DNA of 11,962 bases from Burkholderiales bacterium UBA4615 (GCA_002386465.1 DGIT01000038.1:1-11962); one strand, 5' to 3'; positions 1 to 6,411 are shown, counted from the first letter of the stretch. The notes: a model not told the origin generated them from the sequence alone. Program-made: numbers and translations.

Positions 1-158
1 TGAGAAATGAACTGGAGCATTCGGACGTTCTTGTAAAAAGTGCACCGCTGCACGCGACTCAATGGTATCCTGAGCGTAGTAAAAAGTTATTTTTCGGTTG
101 CAGTCTTCTTGCAATTTCTTCCTCTTGCAGTTTCTATTTCCTTAGGACTTGCGTTGCT
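1..158. other. Upstream region of the TetR gene, no gene seen
   Basis: This A+T-richer stretch precedes the TetR-family gene and I see no coding region in it. It contains two copies of the 9-mer GTAAAAAGT (33-41 and 79-87), a small inverted repeat GTGCA/TGCAC (40-44 and 49-53), and three TTGCA words between 98 and 129 in a pyrimidine-rich tract. No convincing -35/-10 pair could be picked by eye, although the tetR promoter should lie here. Confidence 0.5.
98..114. promoter_or_regulatory. Candidate TetR operator (inverted repeat)
   Basis: The arms TTGCA (98-102) and TGCAA (110-114) form a perfect 5-bp inverted repeat around a 7-nt centre, about 45 nt before the tetR start codon. A related copy of the right half (CTTGCAGTTTC, 124-134) follows, matching CTTGCAATTTC (108-118) at all but one base. 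TetR-family repressors usually bind palindromes in their own promoter, so this is a plausible autoregulatory site. The arms are short and chance is possible. Confidence 0.3.
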
Positions 159-782
159 ATGAATTCCAAAGTTGCCAACCGGTCTGCATCTGCCCAATCT
201 TCGTCAACACGGCTGTCCCGTGAAGACTGGATCGATGCCGCTTATGCCGCGGTAGTCGAGGGCGGCTTCAGCGCCGTGCGCGTTCTTACACTGGCCGAAG
301 TCATCGGGGTGACGCGCGGCAGTTTCTATTGGCACTTCGGCAGCCAGGGCGAGCTAGTGGACGCGCTGATCGATCGCTGGTGTGTTCAGGAAGCTCAGCG
401 AATGCAAGACTTCGTGGTCGTGCGGCCGACGGACCCCGTCGAAGCACTCATGGGCTGGGTTGATGCGTTGATGCACAGCGCGCCTGGATCTGATTTTCCG
501 CACATGCGATTTGGTCTGGCATTGCGCGCCTTTGCCCGTCGGAATGAAGCAGCAGCCTTGCGGTTGGAGGAAATCGACAAGAAGCGGTTGAAGGTTCTCG
601 AGACCGTGTTCCGTGACCTGACCCCCGAGCCTGCGCGAGCCCGGAAATTTGCGATCGCTTATTACCTCGCGCTCGGCGGTGCCGCACAGTTCCTGGGGAC
701 AGGGTCCACTGGGCAGATGGTGCGTGCTGAGGTCCGCACAGTGTTTGCCGAAATTCTGGTGCAGGCCGCCCGGCAAGGCTGA
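159..782 (+). CDS. TetR/AcrR family transcriptional regulator
   Basis: Predicted cytoplasmic one-component regulator of 207 residues, the usual TetR-family size. The N-terminal DNA-binding domain spans about residues 20-72. Its helix-turn-helix is at about 44-63 and contains the family hallmark VTRGSFYWHF (51-60) followed by a segment resembling the usual 'LVDALIDRW' helix. The remainder is a helical ligand-binding and dimerisation region that gives no clue to the inducer. The ATG at 159 follows a modest AGGA (144-147) 11 nt upstream. The first 18 or so residues are Ser/Asn-rich and probably disordered. The gene converges on the M20 amidohydrolase gene, leaving 35 nt between the two ends, so it is not obviously divergent from its target. 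It may act on itself, on the minus-strand catabolic cluster, or on genes to the left of the window. Family assignment is secure; the regulon is unknown. Confidence 0.93.
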   Translation: MNSKVANRSASAQSSSTRLSREDWIDAAYAAVVEGGFSAVRVLTLAEVIGVTRGSFYWHFGSQGELVDALIDRWCVQEAQRMQDFVVVRPTDPVEALMGWVDALMHSAPGSDFPHMRFGLALRAFARRNEAAALRLEEIDKKRLKVLETVFRDLTPEPARARKFAIAYYLALGGAAQFLGTGSTGQMVRAEVRTVFAEILVQAARQG

Positions 783-817
783 GCACCGCACCTCGTCAGC
801 TCACGCCTGTGCGTTGA

Positions 818-2011
818 TCATGGGCGTGCCAGAGCGGTTTCGGCCAGTTTCACCCAGAAGGCCGCGCCGATCGGCAGGATGGCGTCATTGAAGTCATAGC
901 CCGGGTTATGCACCATGCACCCACCTGTGGTGCCAGTGCCGTTTCCGATCCAAACGTAGGCGCCCGGGCGTGCCTTCAGCATCCAGGCAAAATCCTCAGA
1001 ACCCATCGCAGGTTTCGGATCGCGGATCACCCGGTCTGTACCCACCAGCGCTTCCGCGACGCGCAGACACAGCGCGGCTTCGTCCGGGTGATTGACTGTG
1101 GGTGGGTACCGTCGTTCGTAGCGCACGCTGATCTGCGCGCCATGCGAGAGCGCTGTGCCTTCACATAACTGGCGGATGCGCTGCTCCACCTGCTCTTGCA
1201 CCTGTTCGCTGAACGCGCGCACCGTGCCGCCGATGACCGCCTCGTTGGGGATGATGTTCCATGCGGTCCCGGAATGAAACTTGGTGACCGAGACGACAGT
1301 GGGCTCCAGTGGATCGACGTTCCGGCTCACGATCGTCTGCAGCTTCTGAACCAGTTCGGCGCCAATGGCGATCGGATCAATGCCCTTGTGGGGCATCGCA
1401 CCATGTGAACCCCGGCCCGTCAGCGTGATTTCAAAAATGTCATAGGACGCCATCATCGGCCCCGCTTTGACGGCGATCCGGCCGGCATCGATGCCAGGGA
1501 TGTTGTGCATGCCGAAGACCGCTTCTACCGGAAAGCGATCGAACAGCCCTTCCTCAACCATGACGCGTCCGCCGCCCTCATTTTCTTCGGCCGGTTGGAA
1601 AATCAGATGTACCGTTCCATCGAAATTGCGGGTAGAGGCAAGATGCCGTGCGGCGCCGAGCAGCATCGTGGTGTGCCCGTCATGGCCGCAGGCGTGATGT
1701 TTGCCAGCGTGCTTCGAGGCCCAGGGCACGCCGCTGGCTTCCTGCATGTCCAGTGCATCAAGGTCAGCACGCAGTCCGATGGCGCGCGTGCTGGTACCCG
1801 CCCGGATCGAGGCAACCACGCCGGTTTTTGCAATCCCCTCGTGCACAGCATCCACACCGAAGCTGCGCAATCGCTCCGCGACATAAGCGGCAGTGCCCAC
1901 TTCCTCGAAGGCGGTCTCCGGGTGCGCATGAATATGCCTGCGCCACTCGGTCATCTGCGGCAGATAGCGCCCCAATTGCTCGATCGGTTCAAGGTTCTCG
2001 ATAGCGCCCAT
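818..2011 (-). CDS. M20 family metallo-amidohydrolase (hippurate hydrolase/aminoacylase-like)
   Basis: Predicted cytoplasmic amide hydrolase of 397 residues, typical for the M20D (IAA-amino acid/hippurate/N-acyl amino acid hydrolase) group. Visible motifs in order are RRHIHAHPE (24-32), LRADLDAL (80-87), the metal-binding CGHDGH (108-113, with C108 and H110), PAEE (140-143, catalytic and metal-binding Glu), MHN (H169), the dimerisation-domain segment GRGSHGAMPHKG (199-210) and a final metal-ligand region VHNPGYDFND (H368). All expected metal ligands are present, so the enzyme looks intact. The ATG at 2011 is preceded on the minus strand by a good GAGGGAG. It is the last gene of a minus-strand cluster behind a Bug-type receptor and a nitronate monooxygenase. 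That suggests it deacylates or deamidates an imported compound. The exact substrate cannot be inferred; 'hippurate hydrolase' would be only a generic label. Confidence 0.93.
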   Translation of the reverse strand: MGAIENLEPIEQLGRYLPQMTEWRRHIHAHPETAFEEVGTAAYVAERLRSFGVDAVHEGIAKTGVVASIRAGTSTRAIGLRADLDALDMQEASGVPWASKHAGKHHACGHDGHTTMLLGAARHLASTRNFDGTVHLIFQPAEENEGGGRVMVEEGLFDRFPVEAVFGMHNIPGIDAGRIAVKAGPMMASYDIFEITLTGRGSHGAMPHKGIDPIAIGAELVQKLQTIVSRNVDPLEPTVVSVTKFHSGTAWNIIPNEAVIGGTVRAFSEQVQEQVEQRIRQLCEGTALSHGAQISVRYERRYPPTVNHPDEAALCLRVAEALVGTDRVIRDPKPAMGSEDFAWMLKARPGAYVWIGNGTGTTGGCMVHNPGYDFNDAILPIGAAFWVKLAETALARP

Positions 2012-2090
2012 GTCGCGGCTCCCTCAGGCAGTGTGGTCGGCAACTCATGCCGACAGGTCAGTGGACAGAGTGATTGAATGCAGATTCAGA
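2012..2090 (-). other. Intercistronic spacer with hairpin between receptor and M20 genes
   Basis: The spacer of 79 nt contains a perfect 7-bp inverted repeat, GTCGGCA (2036-2042) and TGCCGAC (2048-2054), with a 5-nt loop. No T tract follows on the minus strand, so it is not a canonical intrinsic terminator. A stem placed after a binding-protein gene could slow 3'-to-5' decay and raise the receptor:enzyme ratio, as known for some transporter operons. The role is inference. Confidence 0.45.
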
Positions 2091-3101
2091 TCAGGCATCA
2101 GCCCGGATGTTGCGCTCGCGGATCACCCGGCTCCACCGCTCGACCTCGCTGCGCATGAGTTGGTCGAATTCATCCGCTGAAGCCGGCGTAATCTGGGTGC
2201 CCAATTTTTCCAGGCGAGTGATCACGTCCGGGTTGGTCAGTGCGGCACTGATTTCATCGGACAGTTTGCGGACGATGGCCCGTGGCGTGCCTGCAGGCGC
2301 GACCAGGCCGTACCATGGGACGAAGGTGGCCTCTCCAAAGCCTGCTTCTGACAGGGTGGGCACATCCGGCAGTTCTGACCAGCGCCTGGGCGAGCCGATC
2401 GCCAATGCGCGCAAGCGCCCGTCACGCACCTGTGGCAAGGCAAGCGCCGAGGTCACTGCCCCGAAATGCACTTGCCCGCTGGCAAGGTCAGGAATCATCT
2501 GGGGCTGACCCGGATAACGCACCTGGACCATCTGCAATCCGGTGTGCGAGAACAGCAGTTCCTGCGCGAGGTGATTGGAGGTACCGATACCGGGGTTGCT
2601 GACGCTCAACTGGCCCGGTCGGGCCCGCGAATAGTCCACCAGTTCGCGCATCGAGCGCACCGGCAGGCTGGGCGAGACGCAAAAGATGTTGGGTGGCGCG
2701 CCCACCAGACCCAAGCCGACAAAGTCGGTTGATTTGAATTTGGCGGTATTCGAGAGCAGCGGCTGGGTCACAGTTGCCGGGGTTGCGGCCAACAAGGTGT
2801 AGCCGTCAGCGGCTGCGCGTGCGGCGGCTTCAGTCCCGATATTGCCGTTTGCACCGGGCCGGGCTTCGATCACGAACGGTTGCTTCAGCGTGATCGCCAG
2901 GCGGTCGGTCACCGCGCGAACAACCAGATCAACCACGCCGCCCGCTGGAAACGGGACAATTACTTTGACCGGGCGCGTGGGCCAGGTTTCCTGCGCGCGC
3001 AGCAACGCGGGCATGGCCAGACCAGACGCGGCCATCGATAGCCCGCTCAGGAGGCGGCGACGATCCGGAAGATGGCGCCGCAGGCTGTATGCAGAAGTCA
3101 T
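2091..3101 (-). CDS. Tripartite tricarboxylate transporter (Bug/TctC) family substrate-binding protein
   Basis: Predicted periplasmic solute receptor of 336 residues, normal for the Bug family. The N-terminus carries a signal peptide with a Tat-like RRRLLSG (14-20), a hydrophobic stretch, and a likely cleavage site near residue 36 (LLRAQ). The mature protein opens with the family-typical WPTRPVKVIVPFPAGG (40-55) and D58, then PGANGNIG (82-89) and ADGYTLL (98-104); the first two are the loops that bind the carboxylate ligand in characterised Bug proteins. The C-terminal half has the usual DVPTLSEAGF (246-255) and APAGTPRAIVRKL (268-280). No TctA or TctB membrane subunit is present in the window, so this is an orphan receptor, as is very common in Burkholderiales. 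Start ATG at 3101 has GAGGGG upstream, overlapping the end of the nitronate monooxygenase gene 12 nt away, so the two are probably co-transcribed. The ligand is unknown. Confidence 0.93.
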   Translation of the reverse strand: MTSAYSLRRHLPDRRRLLSGLSMAASGLAMPALLRAQETWPTRPVKVIVPFPAGGVVDLVVRAVTDRLAITLKQPFVIEARPGANGNIGTEAAARAAADGYTLLAATPATVTQPLLSNTAKFKSTDFVGLGLVGAPPNIFCVSPSLPVRSMRELVDYSRARPGQLSVSNPGIGTSNHLAQELLFSHTGLQMVQVRYPGQPQMIPDLASGQVHFGAVTSALALPQVRDGRLRALAIGSPRRWSELPDVPTLSEAGFGEATFVPWYGLVAPAGTPRAIVRKLSDEISAALTNPDVITRLEKLGTQITPASADEFDQLMRSEVERWSRVIRERNIRADA

Positions 3102-3113
3102 CTGAAACGCCCC

Positions 3114-4097
3114 TCAGGCGGCGACGGACGAGCGCATTGGGAGGCCAAGCCGGGCCCGCGCAGCCTGATACTGCGCAACCAGTTGCGCGACGTATTCGCC
3201 CGCGCCCAGCACCTCACGCACTGCGCCGATCCCCTGGCCACAACCCCAGATATCGCGCCAGGCCTTGCTCTTGGCGCTTCCGCCCGAACCGAACTGCATT
3301 TTGCTCGGGTCGCCTTGCGGCAGATTCTCGGGATCCAGGCCGGCAGCAACGATCGACGGGCGCAGATAGTTGCCGTGCACGCCCGTGAACAGGTTGCTGT
3401 AGAGGATGTCCTTGGCGCTGGAGTCCACGATCATCTGCTTGTAGCCCTCGACCGCATTGGCCTCCCGGGTCGCAATGAAGGCCGATCCGATGTAACCGAA
3501 GTCAGCACCCATCGCTTCGGCCGCCAGCACTGCGTCACCGGTTGCAATGGATCCTGACAGCGCGATCGGTCCTTTGAACCATTCGCGTGTTTCCTGCACC
3601 AGCGCGAAGGCCGACTGGGTGCCGGCGTGTCCACCCGCACCCGAAGCCACCAGAATCAGGCCATCGGCTCCCTTCTCAATCGCCTTGTGCGCGAAGGTCT
3701 GGTTGATGACATCGTGCATCACCATGCCGCCATAGGAATGGATCGCATCGTTGACCTCCTCGCGCGCACCCAGCGAGGTGATGATCATCGGCACCTTGTA
3801 CTTCACACACATGGCCACGTCGTGGTCCAGGCGGTCATTGGTCTTATGGACAATCTGATTGACTGCAAAGGGTGCCGAGGGGCGCTCGGGGTGTTGCCGG
3901 TCATATTCGGCCAACTCTGTCGTGATCCGCTGCAGCCACTGGTCGAGTACTTCGGCAGGGCGCGCATTGAGTGCAGGAAATGACCCCACGATGCCGGCCT
4001 TGCACTGCGCGATGACCAGATCTGGATTCGAGATGATGAAAAGAGGGGAGCCAATCACGGGAATCGACATCCGTCGTTTGATTTCCTGCAGGGTCAT
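3114..4097 (-). CDS. Nitronate monooxygenase (2-nitropropane dioxygenase family) flavoprotein
   Basis: Predicted cytoplasmic FMN-dependent TIM-barrel enzyme of 327 residues. Nitronate monooxygenases oxidise alkyl nitronates such as propionate-3-nitronate to carbonyl compounds and nitrite. Motifs seen are an N-terminal PVIGSPLFIISNPDL (13-27) with KAGIVGSFPALNAR (33-46), FAVN (77-80), the GAGGHAG loop (153-159) with H157 in the position of the family catalytic histidine, and the phosphate-binding GSIATGDAVLAAEAMGAD (182-199) followed by YIGSAFIATREA (202-213). The start at 4097 is supported by a strong GGAGGAAG (4104-4111) 6 nt upstream. It is the promoter-proximal gene of the minus-strand cluster and diverges from a quinone oxidoreductase. 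Family members include NADH:quinone reductases and other flavin enzymes, so the family call is firm but the reaction is not proven. Confidence 0.9.
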   Translation of the reverse strand: MTLQEIKRRMSIPVIGSPLFIISNPDLVIAQCKAGIVGSFPALNARPAEVLDQWLQRITTELAEYDRQHPERPSAPFAVNQIVHKTNDRLDHDVAMCVKYKVPMIITSLGAREEVNDAIHSYGGMVMHDVINQTFAHKAIEKGADGLILVASGAGGHAGTQSAFALVQETREWFKGPIALSGSIATGDAVLAAEAMGADFGYIGSAFIATREANAVEGYKQMIVDSSAKDILYSNLFTGVHGNYLRPSIVAAGLDPENLPQGDPSKMQFGSGGSAKSKAWRDIWGCGQGIGAVREVLGAGEYVAQLVAQYQAARARLGLPMRSSVAA

Positions 4098-4245
4098 GCT
4101 TGTCTTCCTCCGTTATGTCTGGATCGGTTGAGATTCATACATCAGAGCATACACGGGCCGTCACGGCTGCCGGCCGCACGCAAGGCAGGTGGCAGACCAG
4201 AAGCGTTAGACTCGCAGACACACATCCAACCTAGGAGGCAAAACG
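4098..4245. promoter_or_regulatory. Divergent promoter region, nitronate monooxygenase / quinone oxidoreductase
   Basis: This 148-nt interval separates two divergent genes and must hold promoters for both. Each side has a clear ribosome binding site: GGAGGAAG on the minus strand (4104-4111) and AGGAGG on the plus strand (4233-4238). A weak plus-strand promoter candidate is TTGAGA (4128-4133) with TACACG (4150-4155) at 16-nt spacing. A short GCCGT/ACGGC inverted repeat (4157-4167) lies near the middle. None of these is strong enough for a firm site call. Confidence 0.4.
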
Positions 4246-5220
4246 ATGAAAGCCGTGCTGTGCAAAGAATGGGGCCCGCCGGAATCACTGGTGCTGGAGG
4301 ACATTCCGGCGCGTGAACCCGGGCCTGGGCAGGTGCGCATCAAGGTGCGCGCAGCAAGCGTCAATTTTCCGGACGTGCTGATCATCCAGAACAAGTACCA
4401 GTTCAAACCCGAGCGCCCGTTCTCTCCCGGCTCAGAGGCTGCTGGCGACGTCATCTCGGTGGGTGAGGGTGTGACCCATGTCAAGGCCGGTGATCGTGTA
4501 CTGGCCAGCACTGGGCATGGCTCGTTTGCTGAGGAGGTGATCGCCGCAGCAGAAAAAGTGGTCGTGCTACCGCCTGGTTTGGGCTACGACGTGGCCTCGG
4601 CGTTCATGCTGACCTATGGCACGTCCTGGCATGCGCTCACCGATCGTGCCGCGTTGAAGGCGGGCGAGACTGTGCTGGTGCTGGGCGCCGCCGGTGGCGT
4701 TGGGATATCGGCTATCGAGATTGCCAAAGCACGCGGTGCTCGAGTGATCGCCGCTGCTTCCACCGAAGAGAAACTGGCTGTCTGCCGTGAGCATGGTGCT
4801 GACGCCACCATCAATTACGAAACCGAAGACCTGCGCGAGGCGATCAAGCGCACCACTGACGGCAAGGGGCCGGATGTGATTTACGACCCGGTCGGGGGCA
4901 AGTATGCTGAGCCTGCGTTCCGATCGATTGCCTGGCGTGGACGCTATCTGGTGGTGGGTTTCGCTAACGGACAAATTCCTGCACTGCCTCTGAATCTGAT
5001 GCTGCTTAAGGGCGCGTCGGTGGTGGGTGTGTTCTGGGGCGACTACACCCGACGCGAGCCTCAGGCGAATCAGGAAGATGTGCAGCAGATGATGGCATTG
5101 CTTGCCCAGGGAAAGCTTCGCCCACACATCTCAGCCACCTATCGGCTTGATCAGGTGCCTCAGGCGTTGCTGGACATGGGCGCCCGCAAGGTGACCGGAA
5201 AAGTTCTGATCGTTCCTTAG
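4246..5220 (+). CDS. NADPH:quinone oxidoreductase family protein (zinc-free MDR superfamily)
   Basis: Predicted cytoplasmic NADPH-dependent reductase of 324 residues, the usual length for quinone oxidoreductase/zeta-crystallin-like medium-chain dehydrogenases. The N-terminal GroES-like domain begins MKAVLCKEWGPPESL and contains ASVNFPDVLIIQNKY (37-51) and PGSEAAGDVISVGEGV (61-76). The cofactor-binding fold has the characteristic GAAGGVG (147-153) and a following AxxGARVIAAASTEEK segment; Ser and Lys there are typical for NADPH. The cysteine cluster of zinc-dependent alcohol dehydrogenases is absent. The C-terminus ends in GKVLIVP as in many homologues. Start ATG at 4246 has an ideal AGGAGG 7 nt upstream. 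Likely substrates are quinones or enones; linkage to the divergent nitronate monooxygenase cluster is only positional. It converges on the sigma-like gene with 27 nt between their ends. Confidence 0.93.
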   Translation: MKAVLCKEWGPPESLVLEDIPAREPGPGQVRIKVRAASVNFPDVLIIQNKYQFKPERPFSPGSEAAGDVISVGEGVTHVKAGDRVLASTGHGSFAEEVIAAAEKVVVLPPGLGYDVASAFMLTYGTSWHALTDRAALKAGETVLVLGAAGGVGISAIEIAKARGARVIAAASTEEKLAVCREHGADATINYETEDLREAIKRTTDGKGPDVIYDPVGGKYAEPAFRSIAWRGRYLVVGFANGQIPALPLNLMLLKGASVVGVFWGDYTRREPQANQEDVQQMMALLAQGKLRPHISATYRLDQVPQALLDMGARKVTGKVLIVP

Positions 5221-5247
5221 TCTGCCTTGCCTTGCCGGTTGTGATCT

Positions 5248-5490
5248 TCAGAGGATGTCGTCAACGGATGTGACCCCGCGTTCGCGCAGCGCGCTGCGCA
5301 GCTTGGCCAGCGCACTGGTTTCGAGCTGGCTGGCGCGCTGGGTGGACACGCCCAGTCGGCGCGCGATCTCAACGAGGGTCAGACCGGTGGCGGCGTCTTC
5401 GGTGCCTAGCCCATAGCGCAGTCGCAGGACGGTGTTCTCGTTTGGGGTCAACATGGCGCGCGGGGCAAAGAGTGCGGTGTCGGTGGGCAT
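5248..5490 (-). CDS. Small sigma-70 region 4-like helix-turn-helix protein
   Basis: With the ATG at 5490 this is an 80-residue protein. Residues 14-67 resemble region 4 of primary sigma factors: LTPNENTVLRLRYGLG (14-29), then TLVEIARRLGVSTQRASQLE (38-57) as the helix-turn-helix, and ALAKLR (60-65). Regions 1-3 are absent, so it cannot act as a complete sigma factor. It could bind DNA or RNA polymerase as an accessory regulator. By alignment from memory with E. coli RpoD, the -35-contact positions R584 and E585 are T50 and Q51 here, and R588 is S54, while Q589 is kept (Q55). The frame is open upstream to a GTG at 5658 (136 residues), but that extension looks non-protein-like and would run through a perfect 14-bp hairpin, so I prefer 5490. 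No strong ribosome binding site is visible at either start. Similar short sigma-like proteins are, to my knowledge, annotated in Burkholderiales. Confidence 0.75.
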   Translation of the reverse strand: MPTDTALFAPRAMLTPNENTVLRLRYGLGTEDAATGLTLVEIARRLGVSTQRASQLETSALAKLRSALRERGVTSVDDIL

Positions 5491-5549
5491 GACGGTGGCC
5501 TGTGATGGGTTCGGGCGAAGGCCCGGTTCTGTCCGTATATGAGGCTCAC

Positions 5550-5582
5550 ACCCCACTGGCTCAAGAGGTGAGCCAGTGGGGT
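5550..5582. repeat. Perfect 14-bp inverted repeat (hairpin, 5-nt loop)
   Basis: The left arm ACCCCACTGGCTCA (5550-5563) is exactly complementary to the right arm TGAGCCAGTGGGGT (5569-5582), with loop AGAGG. A second, mutually exclusive pairing is possible between GGCTCAC (5543-5549) and GTGAGCC (5568-5574). No T tract follows on either strand, so it is not a standard intrinsic terminator. It could be a leader RNA structure of the sigma-like gene, a palindromic operator or a bidirectional transcript end. Confidence 0.85.
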
Positions 5583-5689
5583 CGCAGCCGTATTGCGGCA
5601 CCAGGGCAGTTGCGCCGAACCACAACACAGCGCGCCGCCCACCGATCAGGCGAGGCACGAACCGTGCCTGTCCAGTGTGCAGGGTTGCA

Positions 5690-5717
5690 TTGGCTCAGGC
5701 GGGTGTTGAGGTAAACT
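5690..5717 (+). promoter_or_regulatory. Weak promoter candidate for the DUF2059 gene
   Basis: TTGGCT (5690-5695) and TAAACT (5712-5717) are separated by 16 nt and each matches the sigma-70 consensus at four of six positions. The pair lies 25 nt before the DUF2059 start codon, which fits a short leader. Evidence is consensus matching only. Confidence 0.3.
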
Positions 5718-5742
5718 TTTCCGCTTCCAAGGGAGAGTCCGA

Positions 5743-6411
5743 ATGACCGTCACCGTACGCATCGCGTCGGCTGCGCTGGCTGCGCTGGCACTGTTTGCAG
5801 CGCCTGCTCATGGCCAGACCAAAAAAGAGCTGGTTACCAAGGTGCTGGCCCTGCAACAGCCTGGCATTGAAGCCATGGCTCGGACCATCGCTGAGCGGCC
5901 GGCGATCGAAATGTCGATGGCCGCACGCCCTTACCTGCAAAACGTTCCGGCCGATAAGCGCGAGGGCGTAGTCAAGGCCATTGATGCCGAACTCAAGAAA
6001 TATGCCGATGAAGCGGTGCCCTTGCTGCGCGATAAGGCGATTGCCCTCACGCCGTCCATCATCGGCGCCGAGCTTGAGAGCAATTTCAATGAGGCTGAGC
6101 TCAAGCAACTGATCAGCTGGTTCGAATCGCCCGTGATCAAACGCTTTAACCAGCTCGTGCCCGGCATGCAACGCACCCTGTCCGAGAAGCTGGTCAATGA
6201 AACCCGCGCTCAGATCGAGCCCAAACTGAAGACGCTCGAGGCGTTTATGGGCAAGCAACTGGGTGTTCCGCCGCCATCGGCTGCGCCGCCTGCTTCCGGC
6301 GCGGGAGCGCCTGCGATGGGCGCCATGCCGCCCGCGATTCCCGCGCCGCCGCCCGCCGGGAGCGGCGCCGCCATGCCCGGCAATCGGGGCGCCGAGCCGC
6401 AGCGCAAGTAA
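5743..6411 (+). CDS. Secreted DUF2059 domain-containing protein
   Basis: Protein of 222 residues with a clear Sec-type signal peptide (residues 1-24, hydrophobic core ASAALAALALFAAPAHG), so it is predicted to be periplasmic. A helical region covers about 26-172. Its later part, with NFNEAELKQLISWFESPVIKRF (115-136) and LVPGMQ (138-143), is the typical DUF2059 segment. In the family this domain follows a helical N-terminal part as here; its biochemical role is unknown. The C-terminal tail (about 174-222) is extremely rich in Pro, Ala and Gly with runs such as PPPSAAPPASGAGAP and is probably disordered. The ATG at 5743 follows GGGAGA (5731-5736) with 6-nt spacing. The gene is divergent from the small sigma-like gene and convergent with the acyltransferase gene. 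I cannot assign a function beyond the domain. Confidence 0.85.
   Translation: MTVTVRIASAALAALALFAAPAHGQTKKELVTKVLALQQPGIEAMARTIAERPAIEMSMAARPYLQNVPADKREGVVKAIDAELKKYADEAVPLLRDKAIALTPSIIGAELESNFNEAELKQLISWFESPVIKRFNQLVPGMQRTLSEKLVNETRAQIEPKLKTLEAFMGKQLGVPPPSAAPPASGAGAPAMGAMPPAIPAPPPAGSGAAMPGNRGAEPQRK

Larger units (their letters stand above)
5491..5742. other. Divergent intergenic region with structured repeats
   Basis: This 252-nt interval lies between the small sigma-like gene (-) and the DUF2059 gene (+). Besides the large inverted repeat at 5550-5582, it holds a 5-bp hairpin CGGGC/GCCCG with a GAAG loop (5512-5525), close to the sigma-like start. It also holds a possible plus-strand promoter near 5690-5717. 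If the longer GTG start at 5658 were used for the sigma-like gene, most of this would be coding. Confidence 0.5.

Noticed and set aside
40..53. GTGCA/TGCAC inverted repeat near the left edge as a terminator or operator
   Set aside because: Short arms, a 4-nt gap, no T tract, and the upstream gene is outside the window.
1505..2077. Plus-strand frame of 190 codons opposite the M20 gene
   Set aside because: Antisense to a gene with full catalytic motifs; no recognisable domain in the translation.
4157..4167. GCCGT/ACGGC dyad as the operator of the divergent promoter
   Set aside because: Only 5-bp arms in GC-rich DNA, easily explained by chance, and no second copy near the other promoters.
5550..5582. 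Reading the 14-bp inverted repeat as an intrinsic terminator
   Set aside because: Neither strand has a T tract after the stem, and the preferred gene starts place it upstream of both genes rather than at an end.
5491..5658. N-terminal extension of the sigma-like gene to a GTG at 5658
   Set aside because: The extra 56 residues show no similarity to sigma regions and would be partly encoded by a perfect 14-bp hairpin. Kept only as an alternative because no start has a good ribosome binding site.
5695..6258. Minus-strand frame of 187 codons opposite the DUF2059 gene
   Set aside because: The plus-strand frame has a signal peptide, ribosome binding site and known domain; the antisense product has no family features.
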